Below are positions 35,316 to 44,068 of a DNA stretch of 64,000 nucleotides, in pieces; the first letter of the stretch is position 1; every line of letters starts with the position of its first letter. Origin of the DNA: an uncultured Microbacterium sp. (GTDB lineage Bacteria; Actinomycetota; Actinomycetes; Actinomycetales; Microbacteriaceae). The position numbers were made by a program, and so were the translations under genes. The notes beneath the pieces are model-generated. The model was not told the DNA's origin and did not search any database. It saw only the letters and a program-made list of their open reading frames with translations. The stretch lies in the NCBI GenBank assembly GCA_913774845.1, contig CAJYJO010000030.1, positions 1-64,000 on the forward strand. The letters run 5' to 3'.

Positions 35316-36677
35316 ATGACATTCATGCGCAAGGGCACCGCCGCACGGCGGGCCGTGTTCGCCGTCGCCGCCGCCGCCCTGTCGGTGGGCGCGCTGACGG
35401 CGTGCTCCGGCGGCAACACCGGTGGCGGCGCCGCCGGCGGCTCGGCCGACGACATCGAGAAGGCCCTCGAGGCCGGCGGCGAGATCACGTACTGGTCGTG
35501 GACGCCCTCCGCCGAGGCGCAGGTCAAGGCCTTCGAGGCGAAGTACCCCAAGGTGAAGGTGAACTACGTCAACGCGGGCACCAACACCGAGGAGTACACC
35601 AAGCTCCAGAACGCCATCAAGGCGGGCTCGGGCGCGCCCGACGTCGTGCAGATCGAGTACTACGCGTTCCCGCAGTTCGCGCTGTCGGACTCGCTGCTCG
35701 ACCTGTCGTCGTACGGCTTCGCCGACCTCAAGGGCGACTACGCGACCGGCCCCTGGGGCTCGGTCGACTTCGACGGCAAGATCTACGGCCTCCCGCAGGA
35801 CTCGGGCCCCATGGCCCTGTTCTACAACAAGAGCGTCTTCGACCAGTACGGCATCGCCGTCCCCACCACCTGGGACGAGTACTACGCCGCCGCGCAGAAG
35901 CTGCACGCCGCCGACCCGACGAAGTACATCACCGCCGACACCGGCGACTCCGGCTTCACCACCAGCATGATCTGGCAGGCCGGCGGCACCCCCTTCCAGA
36001 CGACCGGAGACGCGGGCACCGATGTGACCATCGACCTGCAGGACGACGGCTCGAAGAAGTTCGCCGACAACTGGAACCGCCTCATCAAGGGCGGTCTGCT
36101 CTCCGACACCCCCAGCTGGAGCGACGAGTGGTTCAAGGGCCTCGGTGACGGCTCGATCGCCTCGCTCGTGATCGGCGCCTGGATGCCCGGCGTGCTCGAG
36201 TCGTCGGTGACCGACGGCGCGGGCAAGTGGGCCGTCGCCCCCATCCCCACCTACGACGGCAAGGCCGTGACGGCCGAGAACGGCGGCGGTGGCCAGGCCG
36301 TGACCAAGCAGAGCAAGAACCCCGCTCTCGCGGCCGGCTTCCTCAAGTGGCTGAACAACGACGAGGAGAGCCTGCAGATCTTCGCCGAGTCGGGTGGATT
36401 CCCCTCCACGACCGCGCAGCTGAGCGACTCCGCCTTCGTCGACAAGAAGTCGGACTACTTCGGCGGCCAGCAGATCAACCAGGTGCTCACGCAGGCCTCG
36501 AGCGAGGTCCGTGAGGGCTGGAGCTACCTCCCCTTCCAGGTGTACGCGAACAGCATCTACAGCGACACCGTCGGCCAGGCCTACGCCAACAAGAGCGACC
36601 TGAACGCGGGCCTGAGCACGTGGCAGGACCAGCTCGTGCAGTACGGCAACGACCAGGGCTTCTCGGTCAACAAGTAA
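35316..36677 (+). CDS. Sugar ABC transporter substrate-binding lipoprotein
   Basis: 453 aa. Lipoprotein signal with lipobox LTAC, Cys30. Family 1 (CUT1) solute-binding fold; aromatic residues such as YWSWTPS near the mature N-terminus and VQIEYYAFPQFA are consistent with oligosaccharide binding. Ligand not predictable; galacto- or arabino-oligosaccharide is inferred from the neighbours. Note the gene order permease-permease-binding protein. Confidence 0.93.
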   Translation: MTFMRKGTAARRAVFAVAAAALSVGALTACSGGNTGGGAAGGSADDIEKALEAGGEITYWSWTPSAEAQVKAFEAKYPKVKVNYVNAGTNTEEYTKLQNAIKAGSGAPDVVQIEYYAFPQFALSDSLLDLSSYGFADLKGDYATGPWGSVDFDGKIYGLPQDSGPMALFYNKSVFDQYGIAVPTTWDEYYAAAQKLHAADPTKYITADTGDSGFTTSMIWQAGGTPFQTTGDAGTDVTIDLQDDGSKKFADNWNRLIKGGLLSDTPSWSDEWFKGLGDGSIASLVIGAWMPGVLESSVTDGAGKWAVAPIPTYDGKAVTAENGGGGQAVTKQSKNPALAAGFLKWLNNDEESLQIFAESGGFPSTTAQLSDSAFVDKKSDYFGGQQINQVLTQASSEVREGWSYLPFQVYANSIYSDTVGQAYANKSDLNAGLSTWQDQLVQYGNDQGFSVNK

Positions 36678-36688
36678 GCAGTTCCACG

Positions 36689-36723
36689 GGGGCGGGCCGC
36701 AGCGAACGCTAGCGGCCCGCCCC
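36689..36723 (+). terminator. Hairpin between binding-protein gene and GH51 gene
   Basis: GGGGCGGGCCGC pairs with GCGGCCCGCCCC (12 bp), followed by TCCCTTTCCC. Probably a partial terminator or mRNA-stabilising hairpin allowing more binding protein than downstream enzymes. Confidence 0.75.
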
Positions 36724-36747
36724 TCCCTTTCCCTCCCGAGGAGAGTC

Positions 36748-38268
36748 ATGAGCACCCCCACCCGCATCCGCGTCGACCGTTCCGCGGTCGGTGCCGAGGT
36801 CCCCCGCCGCCTGTTCGGCTCGTTCGTCGAGCACATGGGCCGCTGCGTCTACGACGGCATCCACTCCCCCGGACACCCCACCGCCGACGCCGCCGGCTTC
36901 CGCGCCGATGTGCTGGAGCTGGTCCGCGAGCTCGGCGCGACGGTCGTGCGCTACCCGGGTGGGAACTTCGTCTCGGGCTACCGGTGGGAAGACGGTGTGG
37001 GACCCCGGGCGGAGCGCCCGGTGCGCCTGGATGCCGCGTGGCACAGCACCGAGACCAACCAGGTGGGTCTGCACGAGTTCGCCGAGTGGGCGGATGCCGC
37101 GGGCCTCGAGGTCATGGAGGCGGTCAACCTCGGCACGCGCGGCGTCGCCGAGGCCGCCGACCTGCTGGAGTACGCGAACCATCCCTCCGGCACCGCACTG
37201 AGCGACCGCCGCCGCGACAACGGCCGCGAGGAGCCCTTCGGCATCCGACTGTGGTGCCTGGGCAACGAGATGGACGGCCCCTGGCAGATCGGCCACAAGA
37301 CCGCCGACGAGTACGGCCGCCTCTCGGCCGAGACCGCGCGCATGATGCGCTTCGTCGACCCGACCGTGGAGCTCGTGGCCGCGGGCAGCTCGAACCACGA
37401 GATGCCCACTTTCGGCGAGTGGGAGCGGACCGTGCTGCGTCACACCGCGGGTCTCATCGACCACATCTCGGTGCACGCGTACTACGAGGAGGACCCCTCC
37501 GATCCGGTGAGCTTCCTCGCCAGCGGGGCCGCCCTCGACCGCTACATCGGCGAGGTCGCCGACATCATCGACGAGGTCGGGGCGACGACGCCCGATGGCC
37601 GCCCGATCGGCATCAGCGTCGACGAGTGGAACGTCTGGAACCAGACCCGCTGGAACGAGGTCGACAAGCCGCGCGTCTTCACCGGCGACTGGCCGATCGC
37701 GCCGCGCCTGATCGAGGACGACTACACCGTCACCGACGCCGTCGTCGTGGGATCCCTGCTCATCACCCTCATCCGACGCTCCGACCGCGTGTCGATGGCC
37801 AACCTCGCCCAGCTGGTGAACGTCATCGCCCCCATCCGCACCGAACCGGACGGCGGCGCGGCCTGGCGCCAGAGCACGTTCCACCCCTTCGCCCTCACCG
37901 CGAGGGCGGCCACGGGCCGCGTCGTCGTCCCGCACGTCGACGGCGCCACGATCGACACCCCCCGCCACGGCGCGGTGGATGCCGTCGACACGGTCGCCAC
38001 GATCGACGGCGACGCCGTGGCGGTGTTCCTCGCGCACCGCGACCTGGAGGCGTCGACCCCCGTCGAGCTCGACCTCGGCCGCGTCGCCGAGGTGGAGGCC
38101 GTGGTCGTCACGGTGCCCGCTGGCGGAGACCGCCACACCACCAACTCCGCCGACGGCGAGCCCGTCGCCCCCGTCGACCTGCCCGTCGAGGTGGGCGCCG
38201 ACGGCATCCTCCGCTTCACTCTCCCCGCCCTCGCCTGGGTGCGCCTGACCGCGCGCCTCTCCGCCTGA
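36748..38268 (+). CDS. GH51 alpha-L-arabinofuranosidase
   Basis: 506 aa, full length, no signal peptide (cytoplasmic). Start RRLFGSFVEHMGRCVYDGI is characteristic. Acid/base Glu174 in LWCLGNEMDGPWQ; nucleophile Glu293 in ISVDEWNVWNQ. Removes arabinofuranose side groups from imported oligosaccharides. GAGGAGAG lies upstream of ATG 36748. Confidence 0.95.
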   Translation: MSTPTRIRVDRSAVGAEVPRRLFGSFVEHMGRCVYDGIHSPGHPTADAAGFRADVLELVRELGATVVRYPGGNFVSGYRWEDGVGPRAERPVRLDAAWHSTETNQVGLHEFAEWADAAGLEVMEAVNLGTRGVAEAADLLEYANHPSGTALSDRRRDNGREEPFGIRLWCLGNEMDGPWQIGHKTADEYGRLSAETARMMRFVDPTVELVAAGSSNHEMPTFGEWERTVLRHTAGLIDHISVHAYYEEDPSDPVSFLASGAALDRYIGEVADIIDEVGATTPDGRPIGISVDEWNVWNQTRWNEVDKPRVFTGDWPIAPRLIEDDYTVTDAVVVGSLLITLIRRSDRVSMANLAQLVNVIAPIRTEPDGGAAWRQSTFHPFALTARAATGRVVVPHVDGATIDTPRHGAVDAVDTVATIDGDAVAVFLAHRDLEASTPVELDLGRVAEVEAVVVTVPAGGDRHTTNSADGEPVAPVDLPVEVGADGILRFTLPALAWVRLTARLSA

Positions 38269-38281
38269 CCCGAAAGACATC

Positions 38282-40003
38282 GTGACGACCTTCTCCATCG
38301 GCGAGACCGACTTCCTGCTCGACGGACGACCGCATCAGGTCATCTCGGGCACGCTCCACTATTTCCGCATCCACCCCGAGCACTGGGCGGACCGCATCCG
38401 CACGGCCAAGGCGATGGGTCTGAACACCATCGAGACCTACGTCGCCTGGAACGCCCACGAGCCGGTGAAGGGCGAGTGGGATGCCACCGGGTGGAACGAT
38501 CTGGGGCGCTTCCTCGATCTCATCGCCGCGGAGGGCCTGCACGCGATCGTGCGCCCCGGCCCCTACATCTGCGCGGAGTGGCACAACGGCGGACTGCCGG
38601 TCTGGCTGACCTCGACGCCGGGGATCGGCATCCGTCGCTCGGAACCGCAGTTCGTCGAGGCGGTGTCGGAGTACCTGCGCCGCGTCTACGAGATCGTCGC
38701 ACCCCGCCAGATCGACCGCGGCGGCAACGTCGTGCTCGTGCAGATCGAGAACGAGTACGGCGCGTACGGCTCCGACAAGGACTACCTGCGTGAGCTCGTG
38801 CGCGTGACGAAGGACGCCGGCATCACCGTGCCGCTGACCACCGTCGACCAGCCCATGCCGTGGATGCTCGAGGCGGGGAGCCTGCCCGAGCTTCATCTCA
38901 CCGGGTCGTTCGGCTCGCGGTCCGAGGAGCGCCTGACGACCCTTCGCGAGCACCAGCCCACGGGACCGCTCATGTGCAGCGAATTCTGGGACGGGTGGTT
39001 CGACTGGTGGGGCAGCATCCACCACACGACCGACCCCGCGGCATCCGCCCACGACCTCGACGTGCTGCTCGCGGCGGGTGCGTCGGTGAACATCTACATG
39101 GTGCACGGCGGCACGAACTTCGGCACCACGAACGGCGCGAACGACAAGGGCCGCTTCGACCCGATCGTCACTTCGTACGACTACGACGCCCCCATCGACG
39201 AGTCGGGCCACCCGACGGCGAAGTTCCACGCGTTCCGCGAGGTCATCGCCAAGTACGCCCCCGTCCCCGCGGACGTGCCCACCCCCCGACCCGACGCACC
39301 CATCTTCGACGCGCCCCTGGTCGGACACGGCGACTGGATGCCGGAGGCGTCCGCGTCGGCTCCCACCGACGTTCCGGCGACGTTCGAGGATCTCGCGCAC
39401 CTGGGGCCCCTCGTGCGCTACGACGTCGCCCTCCCCGCGTTCAGCGGGCCCGCCGCCCTGGTGTTCGCGGAGGTGCGCGACCTCGCGTGGATCCACGTCG
39501 ACGGGACGCCGGTGGGCCGGCTCTCGCGGGCGCTGCACGAGCGCGCGCTGACGATCCCCGCGGGTGCCCGCCTGACCGTCCTCGTCGAGGACCAGGGCCG
39601 GGTCAACTACGCGGACCGGCTCGGCGAGGCCAAGGGCCTCATCGGTGCGGTGACGCTGAACGGCGAACCGCTCACCGGCTGGACGGCGACCCCCGTCGAC
39701 CTCACGCTCGCCCGGGGAGCCGGCAACGGCTCCGTGGGACGCGCCCTGCTGCGCGGCTCGTTCGAGCTCGAGAGCGAGGCCGACCTCTTCCTCGACACGT
39801 CCTCGTGGGGCAAGGGCTTCGCCTTCGTCAACGGGTTCTTCCTCGGCCGGTACTGGAACAACGTCCCGCAGGGCACCCTGTACGTCCCGGGCCCGGCCAC
39901 GCGGGTCGGCACGAACGAGGTGGTGGTGCTCGAGCTCGAGCACGCCGTCGCTCCGGTCGCCCGTTTCGTCGCCGGCCCCTCCCTGGGGCAGATCGAGGAG
40001 TAG
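38282..40003 (+). CDS. GH35 beta-galactosidase
   Basis: 573 aa, cytoplasmic (no signal peptide). Opening LDGRPHQVISGTLHYFRIHP, acid/base Glu158 in VQIENEYGAYG, nucleophile Glu234 in LMCSEFWDGWFDWWG; C-terminal jelly-roll domains ending FVNGFFLGRYWNNVPQGTLY. GTG start 13 bp after the GH51 stop. Releases galactose, which galT-galK can then process. Confidence 0.95.
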   Translation: MTTFSIGETDFLLDGRPHQVISGTLHYFRIHPEHWADRIRTAKAMGLNTIETYVAWNAHEPVKGEWDATGWNDLGRFLDLIAAEGLHAIVRPGPYICAEWHNGGLPVWLTSTPGIGIRRSEPQFVEAVSEYLRRVYEIVAPRQIDRGGNVVLVQIENEYGAYGSDKDYLRELVRVTKDAGITVPLTTVDQPMPWMLEAGSLPELHLTGSFGSRSEERLTTLREHQPTGPLMCSEFWDGWFDWWGSIHHTTDPAASAHDLDVLLAAGASVNIYMVHGGTNFGTTNGANDKGRFDPIVTSYDYDAPIDESGHPTAKFHAFREVIAKYAPVPADVPTPRPDAPIFDAPLVGHGDWMPEASASAPTDVPATFEDLAHLGPLVRYDVALPAFSGPAALVFAEVRDLAWIHVDGTPVGRLSRALHERALTIPAGARLTVLVEDQGRVNYADRLGEAKGLIGAVTLNGEPLTGWTATPVDLTLARGAGNGSVGRALLRGSFELESEADLFLDTSSWGKGFAFVNGFFLGRYWNNVPQGTLYVPGPATRVGTNEVVVLELEHAVAPVARFVAGPSLGQIEE

Positions 40004-40028
40004 GGGTCGCCGGAGGGGCGTGTCCCCC

Positions 40029-40063
40029 GGAACAGGCCGGTCCGTCCAGGATCGGCCTGTTCC
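40029..40063 (+). terminator. Terminator of the galactan/arabinan operon
   Basis: GGAACAGGCCG pairs with CGGCCTGTTCC (11 bp), loop 13 bases, ending TTCC, 25 bp after the GH35 stop. Confidence 0.8.
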
Positions 40064-40127
40064 GTTTCCGGACCGTGCGCTGTTCTCTTTCGCGCCAGCG
40101 CGGGACGGAGAGTGCAAGGATGACACC

Positions 40128-40502
40128 ATGAGCGACGACGACGACTTCCCTCCCCGCCGGACGCGGGAACGACTGCAGGGATGGGTCGACGACTTCCTCG
40201 CCGAGGACGGCGACTCCGGCCACCGCATCGACGTGATGCCGCAGGAGGGAGAGCGCGACCTCGACACCGGCCTCGTCGTGATGCGCCCCCGCCACTCCGA
40301 GATGCCGATCTACATCCAGCCGCGGGCGTACGACGACCCCTTGTGGGAGATGACGCTCCCCGCCCGTGACGAGGAGGTCACGATGACGCCGCTCGAGCTC
40401 GGCCGGCTCGCGGCGCTCGTCGTCGCCGCCGTCAACCTGTGCACGTACCTGCAGTTCCGCTCGCTCGAGTGGGATCGCCGGAGCGGCCGCCGCGGCGACT
40501 GA
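40128..40502 (+). CDS. Hypothetical 124-aa protein
   Basis: 124 aa. Acidic N-terminus, a compact beta region (IDVMPQEGERDLDTGLVVM, IYIQPRAYDDPLWEMTL), then one amphipathic/hydrophobic helix (ELGRLAALVVAAVNLCTYLQF, about residues 94-113). No known family. ATG 40128 is preceded by AAGGATGACACC; the AAGGA fits a ribosome binding site. Confidence 0.6.
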   Translation: MSDDDDFPPRRTRERLQGWVDDFLAEDGDSGHRIDVMPQEGERDLDTGLVVMRPRHSEMPIYIQPRAYDDPLWEMTLPARDEEVTMTPLELGRLAALVVAAVNLCTYLQFRSLEWDRRSGRRGD

Positions 40503-40621
40503 GCTCGCTGCGGCGCCCCGGTCGACCTCGGGCGCCGGGTGCGGCATCCGGCTGGGACCAGACCGGGCGGGCACCTCCGACCGCCGGCAGTGGGCAGACA
40601 AATGAACGAGAGCGAGAAGCG

Positions 40622-41062
40622 ATGAGCGACTACGAGATCACCGAGATCGGCGGGCTGGACGCCTGGCGCGAACACTTCGGCGGTTTCGCCCCGGCGCGCT
40701 CGCGCGACGGGCGACGCGTGGTCGACCAGGAACTGACCATGCAGTTCATCGGGATGACGGCGAACGCCCTCCTCCCCGGCGAACAGGCGGGCTATTGGCA
40801 CACGCACACCCGGGTCGAGGAGCTCTACGTCTTCCTCGAGGGTCGCGGTCAGATGGGGCTCGACGACGACGTGATCGACGTCGGACCGGGCAGCGTCGTG
40901 CGAGTGGGGAAGAACGTCTGGCGCACGTGGCGCGCGATCCCGGACGGGGAGGGCGAGCTGCGGTGGCTCTGCATCCGCGCGGGTGGCGAGGCGCTGCCGC
41001 CCCTGCCCGACGACAGCTCCCGCGACCCCGACCGGCCGATGCCGTGGGGCGACGAGGCCTGA
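40622..41062 (+). CDS. Cupin-domain protein
   Basis: 146 aa. Single cupin barrel: QAGYWHTHTRVEELYVFLEG is motif 1 (two His and a Glu), ending WLCIRAGGE; metal binding is likely. Function unknown, likely a small enzyme or sugar-binding protein. Short gap from the previous gene; preceded by GAGAGCGAGAAGCG. Confidence 0.85.
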   Translation: MSDYEITEIGGLDAWREHFGGFAPARSRDGRRVVDQELTMQFIGMTANALLPGEQAGYWHTHTRVEELYVFLEGRGQMGLDDDVIDVGPGSVVRVGKNVWRTWRAIPDGEGELRWLCIRAGGEALPPLPDDSSRDPDRPMPWGDEA

Positions 41063-41103
41063 CGGCGGTGTCGCCCCGGCGCGCGATCTCGCGTGATGCC
41101 GCC

Positions 41104-42375
41104 TCACGGCGTGGCGATCACGGGCTCCGCGGCATCCGGAGCCTTCGACCGTAGCGACGGGCTCGTGAAGCGCGCGCGGCCGATGACCACCGCGGCAACG
41201 AGCATGAGCGCCGCACCCAGTACGTAGGGAGCCGCGTGCGCGACGTGGGCGTACAGCAGGCCCGCGACCAGCGGTGCGACCGTGCCGACCGCGGCGTTGA
41301 GGGACTGCGCCGCCCCGGCGATCCATCCCTGCTCGTCGTCGCCGACGGCGTTGGAGAGCAGCCCGTCCATCGTGGCCTGGGCCGCGCCCTGACCCGCGGC
41401 GAGCGTCAGCGCACCGACGATGAACAGCCACGGCTGGGCGAACAGCGACGCGACCGCGGCGAGGGCGACGAGCCCGATCGTCTGGGTGAGGATGCCGCCG
41501 ACCACGACGCCCCGTTCGCCGATGCGCGGCAGCAGGAATCCGAGCAGCGCGCCCTGGATCGCGATGTCGATGATGCCGACACAGGCGGTGAGCAGGCCGA
41601 TCGCGGTGGGACTCCAGGAGATCGCGTCGAGGGCGAGCACGCTGAAGTTGTTCACGAAGAAGCCGAACGGCAGGCCCACGAGGATGAGGCCGACCATGAG
41701 GCCGCGCAGCTCGGGGCGGCGGAAGACCCCGCGGAACACCGCGAACGGGTGCACCGCGAGCAGGTCGAGAGCGGCGATGCGCTTGTCGGGCGCGAGGCTC
41801 TCGGGCAGCAGGAAGATGCTGAGGATCGCGACCGTCAGGGCGAGGGCCGCGGTGACGAAGACGGGAAGGTCGACGTCGATCGCGGCGAGGGTGCCGCCGA
41901 GGGCGGGACCGACCATCGTGCCGATGCCGGCGGTCGCCCCGAGCACGCCGAAGCGGCGCGCGCGCTTCTCGGGCGGGGTGATGTCGGCGAGGTAGGCGAA
42001 GAGGGCGGGGAGGTCGCCGGCGGTGATGCCCTGGACGATGCGCCCGAGCAGCAGCACCCAGATCGCGCCGCCGATGCCGAAGAGCAGGAAGCCGAGGGCG
42101 GCGCCGAACCCGGCGACGATGATCACCGGTCGACGGCCGAAGCGGTCGGAGATGCGCCCGAGGAACGGCGCGACAAGGAACGCGCACAGCGCGTTGACGG
42201 TTTCGAGGATGCCGACCCAGACGGCCAGGTCGGCCGGGTTCGACACGTAACGAAGCACGACGAAGGGCAGGACCGGCAGCACGACCGTCATGCCCGCGGT
42301 GGTGAGCGTCGTGATGGCGACGAGCATGATCCAGGCACGTCGGCCCGGATCGGATGTGGGAAGAAGTGAAATCAC
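41104..42375 (-). CDS. MFS drug-efflux-like transporter (TetA/Bcr type)
   Basis: 423 aa, twelve membrane helices. The MFS loop 2-3 motif GRISDRFGRRPVIIV is present, as are PPEKRARRFG and the antiporter motif C-like VGPALGG in helix 5. The shared control region with a divergent TetR gene supports drug/metabolite efflux induced by its substrate. Confidence 0.9.
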   Translation of the reverse strand: MISLLPTSDPGRRAWIMLVAITTLTTAGMTVVLPVLPFVVLRYVSNPADLAVWVGILETVNALCAFLVAPFLGRISDRFGRRPVIIVAGFGAALGFLLFGIGGAIWVLLLGRIVQGITAGDLPALFAYLADITPPEKRARRFGVLGATAGIGTMVGPALGGTLAAIDVDLPVFVTAALALTVAILSIFLLPESLAPDKRIAALDLLAVHPFAVFRGVFRRPELRGLMVGLILVGLPFGFFVNNFSVLALDAISWSPTAIGLLTACVGIIDIAIQGALLGFLLPRIGERGVVVGGILTQTIGLVALAAVASLFAQPWLFIVGALTLAAGQGAAQATMDGLLSNAVGDDEQGWIAGAAQSLNAAVGTVAPLVAGLLYAHVAHAAPYVLGAALMLVAAVVIGRARFTSPSLRSKAPDAAEPVIATP

Positions 42376-42381
42376 GCCGTA

Positions 42382-42409
42382 ACTGTACTCGTACCAGTTC
42401 TGGTGTCAA
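42382..42409 (-). promoter_or_regulatory. MFS promoter with TetR operator
   Basis: Minus-strand -35 TTGACA (42404-42409) and -10 TACAGT (42382-42387), spacer 16. The -10 lies in the 17-bp imperfect palindrome ACTGTACTCGTACCAGT (42382-42398), a probable operator for the adjacent TetR protein. Confidence 0.65.
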
Positions 42410-42443
42410 TACGTGTTTGGACCGAGGCCGCTAAGCTGAGGGC

Positions 42444-43028
42444 ATGACCACGGAGCCCGGACGCCGCGAACGCAAGAAGGCCGCCACCCGCAAGGCCATC
42501 TCCGACGCCGCGACGATGCTGTTCGTCGAGCGCGGCTTCGACGACGTCAGCATCCGCGAGATCGCCGACGCCGCCGACGTCTCCCCCACCACCGTGTTCG
42601 CGCACTTCCCACAGAAGGAGGCGCTCGTCTTCGACGAGGACGACGCCCAGCGCGACCTGCTCGTCAGCGCCGTGCGCGACCGCGCCCCCGGCACCTCGGT
42701 ATCCGAGGCCCTGCGCGATCTCTACCGGCGCGAGCTGATCGGCCTCGCTTTCGACCCGACCGGCGAGAACCGGCGTCAGTTCATGAAGCTGATCACCGAG
42801 ACCCCCGCCTTGCAGGACTACGCCTCACGCATGTGGCTTCGCCACGAAGACGCCCTCGCGCAGGCGATCGCCGAGACCACCGGACGCGACGAGCCCGACG
42901 CCGACGTTCGGGTGTACGCGCGCATGGTGCTGCAACTGCAGATCCTCGCCTTCGAGCACGACGACGCGGCGGCGACCATCGAGGCCGGCTTCCGCATCCT
43001 CGACCGAGGGTGGCGCGAGGAGAACTGA
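42444..43028 (+). CDS. TetR family transcriptional regulator
   Basis: 194 aa. HTH domain (about 11-58): RKAISDAATMLFVERGFDDV and IADAADVSPTTVFAHFPQKE. The C-terminal ligand domain is of the AcrR/mycobacterial type. Divergent from the MFS exporter, so its likely local repressor. Confidence 0.92.
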   Translation: MTTEPGRRERKKAATRKAISDAATMLFVERGFDDVSIREIADAADVSPTTVFAHFPQKEALVFDEDDAQRDLLVSAVRDRAPGTSVSEALRDLYRRELIGLAFDPTGENRRQFMKLITETPALQDYASRMWLRHEDALAQAIAETTGRDEPDADVRVYARMVLQLQILAFEHDDAAATIEAGFRILDRGWREEN

Positions 43029-43044
43029 TCGGGTCGCCCCGCCG

Positions 43045-44010
43045 TCAGGCGGGGAGGCTGCTCTCGCGGACCACCAGCGACGCCGGCACCGAGTCGGCCG
43101 CGGGGACGCCGCCCTCGATCGCGGTGACGAGCGCGTCGACGGCACGCCGACCGAGAGCGTCGAAGTCCTGGCGGACCGTGGTCAACGGGGGCCGGTACTC
43201 GGCGGCATCCACGATGTCGTCGAAGCCGACGACGGCGACGTCGGCGGGCACCCGCCGACCGGAGTCGGCGAAGGCGCGAAGGGCGCCGAGCGCCATCTGG
43301 TCGTTCGCCACGAAGACGGCCGTGGCGGCTGAGAGCTCTGCCGCCGCACGGTGCCCGGATGCCGAGGTCCAGTCGCCTCGAACAGGGTCGACCACCGTCG
43401 CCCCGGCGTCGGCGAGGGCCTCGCGCCAACCGCGTTCGCGCTCGGCGGCGGCGAAGGAGCGGGCGGGGCCGGCGAGGTGATGCACCGTATCGTGCCCCAG
43501 GGAGAGCAGGTGGGCGGTGGCCTCTCTTGCTCCCCCGGCATGGTCGGTCTGCACGATCGAGAAACGCCGGTCGGGCGGGGAGTCCACCACGACGAGATGC
43601 AGGTCGGCGGGCGGGTCGACATCGCGCGCCAGTTCGGTGGCCTCGTTGAGCACGACCGCGCCGTCGACACCCTGGGAGCGCAGGCGGGCGAAGGCTTCCC
43701 GGATGCCGCGTTCCCCCACCGTCACGACGGCGAGGGCGTAGTCGCGCTCGGCCGCGGCCTCGGAGATCGCCTGGAGCATGCGGGAGTTGCCGACCGAGGC
43801 GAGGGTCGACACGACGAGGCCGATCGTCGAGGTCTGGCCCGTGCGCAGGGCACGCGCAGCGCGATGCATGCGATAGCCGAGGTCGGCCATGGCCTTTTCG
43901 ACGCGCGCGCGGGTTGCCGGGTCGACGCGGGGGCTGCCGTTCGCGACGCGCGACACGGTCTGCGCCGACACCCCGGCCCGTTCGGCCACGTGGGCCATGG
44001 AAACTCGCAC
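43045..44010 (-). CDS. LacI family regulator divergent from galTK
   Basis: 321 aa. HTH with SMAHVAERAGVSAQTVSRVA, hinge YRMHRAARALRTG, then effector domain (NDQMALGALRAF, VVGFDDIVDAAEYRPPLTTV). Similar in layout to the galactan-locus LacI (the same IWPFDD-type C-terminal motif pattern), so the two are probably paralogs. GTG 44010 follows GGAGGGGGAAAG. Operators at 44023-44038 and 44053-44068 lie in the divergent promoter. Confidence 0.92.
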   Translation of the reverse strand: MRVSMAHVAERAGVSAQTVSRVANGSPRVDPATRARVEKAMADLGYRMHRAARALRTGQTSTIGLVVSTLASVGNSRMLQAISEAAAERDYALAVVTVGERGIREAFARLRSQGVDGAVVLNEATELARDVDPPADLHLVVVDSPPDRRFSIVQTDHAGGAREATAHLLSLGHDTVHHLAGPARSFAAAERERGWREALADAGATVVDPVRGDWTSASGHRAAAELSAATAVFVANDQMALGALRAFADSGRRVPADVAVVGFDDIVDAAEYRPPLTTVRQDFDALGRRAVDALVTAIEGGVPAADSVPASLVVRESSLPA

Positions 44011-44022
44011 CTTTCCCCCTCC

Positions 44023-44068
44023 GTGTTGACGATAGCACGCGCCGGCTGTAGCGTGTTATCGTGAACAC
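44023..44068. promoter_or_regulatory. galT promoter with two LacI operators
   Basis: Plus-strand -35 TTGACG (44026-44031), 17-bp spacer, -10 TAGCGT (44049-44054). Operators GTGTTGACGATAGCAC (44023-44038) and GTGTTATCGTGAACAC (44053-44068) cover the -35 box and the -10/start-codon region. The predicted start of transcription falls on or next to the galT GTG at 44061, so the mRNA is probably leaderless. Confidence 0.7.
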
